From Actinomycetota bacterium (GTDB lineage: Bacteria > Actinomycetota > Acidimicrobiia > Acidimicrobiales > Ilumatobacteraceae), in NCBI GenBank assembly GCA_026393655.1, contig JAPKZT010000246.1, positions 1 to 7,930 on the forward strand: a stretch of DNA of 7,930 nucleotides, written 5' to 3'. The translations under genes were made by a program, and so were the position numbers. Below the pieces are notes generated by a model, which searched no databases, was not told the origin of the DNA, and worked only from the letters and a program-made list of their open reading frames with translations. Below are positions 5,890 to 7,930 of the stretch, one piece after another; positions within the stretch are counted from its first letter, which is position 1, and each line of letters starts with the position of its first letter.

Positions 5890-6933
5890 ATGACTGCAAT
5901 CCTTAGCCCGGCAATAAAGCACTATGAATGGGGCGACTTTGCGGCGTTGCCAGATTTACTTGGGTTACCGCGAGACGAAAAGCCTTGGGCCGAACTTTGG
6001 TATGGCACTCACCGCGATGGACCGGCAACTTTACAAACCGCTAATGGTGAAACTCAACTTAAGAATGTCGTCGGTGATCTCTCGTTTTTATTGAAGCTCA
6101 TCGCCGTTGCCAAACCACTTTCACTACAAACCCACCCGACTATTCTTCAGGCACTTGAAGGTTTTGCTCGCGAAAACAAACAAGGTCTCGGTCGCACTGA
6201 ACCTAACCGTGTCTATAAAGATGAGGCCGCGAAGCCAGAGTTGCTCTGCGCACTTTCTGAATTTCAAATGCTTTGCGGTTTTGCGCCCATCAATGAGTCG
6301 CTTGCGCGCGCCGAACAAAATGGCTGGCATGAACTTGCGCAGCATTTGAAAATCGATGGATTAGAAAATACCGTGCGCTGGGCACTAGACGAAAAATCGC
6401 ATCCGACGCCGCAAAATCTGCCTAATCACCTTCACGCTCTCGCATCTTTATACCCAAATTCTGGTGGCATTCTCGTGGCATTATTAATGAACCATGTGGT
6501 TTTAAAACCAGGCGATGCAATTTTTCTCGAGCCGGGCAATGTGCACTCTTACTTGAGTGGTCTGGCCGTTGAAGTAATGACGAGTAGTGACAATGTCATG
6601 CGCGCTGCTTTCACTACAAAACATGTTGACCTGAACGAATTTTTTGCAACTGCAAACCTTGTTTCTGAGATGCCGCGGTCCGCCACTCCGCCAGTCAGTT
6701 CAGGAGACTTTGCGATCTACGATATTTCAAGCGCTCCTTTTAGCGTGCAACGACTTAACTTGACTAGTGCTATTTCGCTAACAGCCGAACACGAAGTCGA
6801 AATATTTCTATGTGTGCAAGGTCAAGCAGGATCTCTGCACCAAGGCCAAGCGTGTGTGTTACGTCGCGACGAAACCCTGCAACTCACTGGGCCTTCGCTC
6901 GTGTTTCGAGTCTGGGGAGATCCGACCAACTAA
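5890..6933 (+). CDS. manA: mannose-6-phosphate isomerase, type I (zinc)
   Basis: ManA interconverts fructose-6-phosphate and mannose-6-phosphate, feeding GDP-mannose and hence mannosylated lipids, glycans and glycoproteins. The 347-residue product starts SPAIKHYEWGD, as type I enzymes do. The four expected zinc ligands can be placed: Gln80 and His82 in SLQTHP, Glu117 in KPELLCAL, and His219 in GNVHSYL. The catalytic Arg is probably Arg238 in NVMRAAFTTKHVD. It is a little shorter than the 390-odd residues of E. coli ManA, mostly through a compact C-terminal part, but no core motif is missing. The start has no clear Shine-Dalgarno (AGAGCAAAGAAA precedes ATG), so translation may depend on coupling to proS 17 nt upstream. 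Its stop overlaps the next gene (TAATG). Confidence 0.94.
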   Translation: MTAILSPAIKHYEWGDFAALPDLLGLPRDEKPWAELWYGTHRDGPATLQTANGETQLKNVVGDLSFLLKLIAVAKPLSLQTHPTILQALEGFARENKQGLGRTEPNRVYKDEAAKPELLCALSEFQMLCGFAPINESLARAEQNGWHELAQHLKIDGLENTVRWALDEKSHPTPQNLPNHLHALASLYPNSGGILVALLMNHVVLKPGDAIFLEPGNVHSYLSGLAVEVMTSSDNVMRAAFTTKHVDLNEFFATANLVSEMPRSATPPVSSGDFAIYDISSAPFSVQRLNLTSAISLTAEHEVEIFLCVQGQAGSLHQGQACVLRRDETLQLTGPSLVFRVWGDPTN

Positions 6934-7775
6934 TGTTTCGAGCTAAAAATAGAAAATCCATAATCGGAAAGTTGCTGTTTGTCTCACTCGCATTTGCAAT
7001 CTCGGTTAGCGCCGGCAGCAGTACACCGTTCACGCCCAATACTGGGCCATCGCTTTTAATTCTTGGCGACAGCATTACTTGGGGTACCGACTATTTTGCG
7101 AAAGCCCAAAAACTAGTCGCGGGTGACGGCCAATGGGTCAATGTCGTTGTTGACGGGCAATACTCCCGCCGAGTTGCGTTTCCGACTCCAAATACTTCTA
7201 TTCGAATGTCTGGAGTGAAGAGTTACTTAAAACTCAAAGCGGAAGGGCTAAACCCTGATGCAGTAATTGTTGCGCTCGGTAGTAACGATGTCGCACTTGA
7301 AACCAAACCTGAGATTTACGAAAAGATCATTCGAGATCTTATGAACACGATCGGCAATGTGCCCGTGACTTGGCTAACTGTTAATCGAAGAGATACCAAG
7401 ACGATCTTTGCAAGAAGTGTTGTTTTCAATACCGTTCTCGTGAAACTCACTTCCGAATATCCAAATCTGGTTCTCTCAGATTGGTCTGCAATAATTAACG
7501 ACAATCCGAAGTTGATGTCTTGGGATAAAGTTCATCTCACACCAACTGGTTACGTGATTCGCGCTAAGTCGTACCAGTCTTTGGCACGTGACATATACGA
7601 ACGATATTGGATAGCCACTGCGCCGACTACTACAACTACATTGCCAGCCGAGACAACTACAACCACAACGATTGTTACGACCACTGCGACGACCTTGCCA
7701 GCCGTGACGACGACTATTATCGCAGCAACTACAACGGTTCTGCCAACAACAACAGTTCCAGCATCTTCACCGTAG
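6933..7775 (+). CDS. secreted SGNH-family hydrolase/esterase with Thr-rich tail
   Basis: The 280-residue product is probably an exported ester hydrolase. A signal peptide is visible: basic start MFRAKNRK, hydrophobic IIGKLLFVSLAFAISV, then SAGSS (about residues 1-29). The SGNH fold follows: block I LLILGDSITWG (Ser47 nucleophile), block III ALGSNDV (Asn118), and the Asp-His pair in SWDKVHLTPTGY (Asp198, His201). The end resembles the SGNH domain of OatA-like acyltransferases, so cell-wall or polysaccharide O-acyl groups are a plausible substrate (inferred). Residues 231-280 form a Thr-rich tail with no LPXTG motif or membrane segment. I chose ATG 6933, which overlaps the manA stop in TAATG with GGGGAG 13 nt upstream and is followed directly by the signal peptide. 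The frame is open back to 6810 inside manA, but that stretch is not protein-like. The exact substrate is unknown. Confidence 0.85.
   Translation: MFRAKNRKSIIGKLLFVSLAFAISVSAGSSTPFTPNTGPSLLILGDSITWGTDYFAKAQKLVAGDGQWVNVVVDGQYSRRVAFPTPNTSIRMSGVKSYLKLKAEGLNPDAVIVALGSNDVALETKPEIYEKIIRDLMNTIGNVPVTWLTVNRRDTKTIFARSVVFNTVLVKLTSEYPNLVLSDWSAIINDNPKLMSWDKVHLTPTGYVIRAKSYQSLARDIYERYWIATAPTTTTTLPAETTTTTTIVTTTATTLPAVTTTIIAATTTVLPTTTVPASSP
7623..7772 (+). repeat. Thr-rich low-complexity C-terminal tail
   Basis: The last 50 codons of the SGNH hydrolase gene are degenerate ACN-rich repeats. They encode runs of Thr broken by Leu-Pro and Val-Pro units (TTTTTLPAE, TTATTLPAV, TTTVLPTTTV). Such tails occur on exported actinobacterial proteins and are candidate O-glycosylation or cell-wall spacer regions. 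The location here after, not before, the catalytic domain is notable because no anchor follows. Confidence 0.85.
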
Positions 7776-7930
7776 TAGCCAATGTCATTCTGTGAACTCA
7801 GATAAGTTCTCTATATGGTCGGGGCGATCTTGCTGAAAGATAAATAGCAGACAACTCTTTGGTCTGACTATCAAGCGCTACTAACCTCTGACTAAACAAA
7901 TTTGATCGGTCACAACGTGGCTAATACAGC
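7776..7930. other. non-coding 3' flank, nothing recognised
   Basis: No convincing gene, tRNA or strong terminator is visible in these 155 bp. Small inverted repeats exist (GAACT/AGTTC at 7794-7809, ATCTT/AAGAT at 7827-7841, CAGAC/GTCTG at 7848-7866), but each has only a 5-bp stem and no T-tract follows. Where the proS-manA-SGNH transcript ends is therefore unclear from the window. Confidence 0.6.

Noticed and set aside
6810..6932. 41-residue N-terminal extension of the SGNH hydrolase
   Set aside because: It overlaps the manA 3' end and would bury the clear signal peptide that begins at ATG 6933.
7607..7795. Open frame rich in Asp, Tyr and Asn at the right end
   Set aside because: It is an out-of-frame reading of the Thr-rich ACN repeats at the end of the SGNH hydrolase gene.

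Overview
The window holds housekeeping genes of a moderate-GC actinomycete, probably of class Acidimicrobiia. I infer this from three things: an actinobacterial-type bacterial prolyl-tRNA synthetase, the rimP-nusA-infB cluster next to proS (a familiar actinobacterial neighbourhood), and a secreted protein with a Thr-rich C-terminal tail, which is common in Acidimicrobiia. No marker gene fixes the taxon. I see no insertion sequence, CRISPR array, tRNA, rRNA or phage gene.

Layout. Two gene sets diverge from a 260-bp intergenic region (3840-4099). Leftward (minus strand) run rimP (3839-3255), nusA (3258-2098) and infB (2092 to the left edge, C-terminus outside the window). They are packed with a 4-nt overlap and a 5-nt gap, so they are one operon for ribosome maturation, transcription elongation/termination and translation initiation. 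infB starts at TTG, and its long low-complexity linker joins two recognisable IF2 blocks. The ylxR gene often found between nusA and infB is absent. Rightward (plus strand) run proS (4100-5872), manA (5890-6933) and a secreted SGNH-family hydrolase gene (6933-7775), separated by 17 nt and then a 1-nt overlap, so probably co-transcribed. The last 155 bp hold no gene I can recognise.

The most unusual parts lie between the two operons. A perfect 54-bp tandem duplication (4027-4134) copies the proS ribosome-binding site, start codon and first codons. The upstream copy therefore encodes a 15-residue peptide that begins like ProRS and stops inside the ribosome-binding site of the real proS. On the other strand, a strong intrinsic-terminator-like hairpin with a T-rich tail sits about 80 bp upstream of rimP, between a plausible -10 box and the operon. 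That is the geometry expected of an attenuator, and the operon encodes the termination factor NusA. Both regulatory readings are inferences.

Nothing in the window looks like a new defence, mobile or biosynthetic system. The points worth a second look are the two leaders, the C-terminal extension of NusA, the three-zone IF2 linker, and the pairing of manA with a secreted esterase-like protein.
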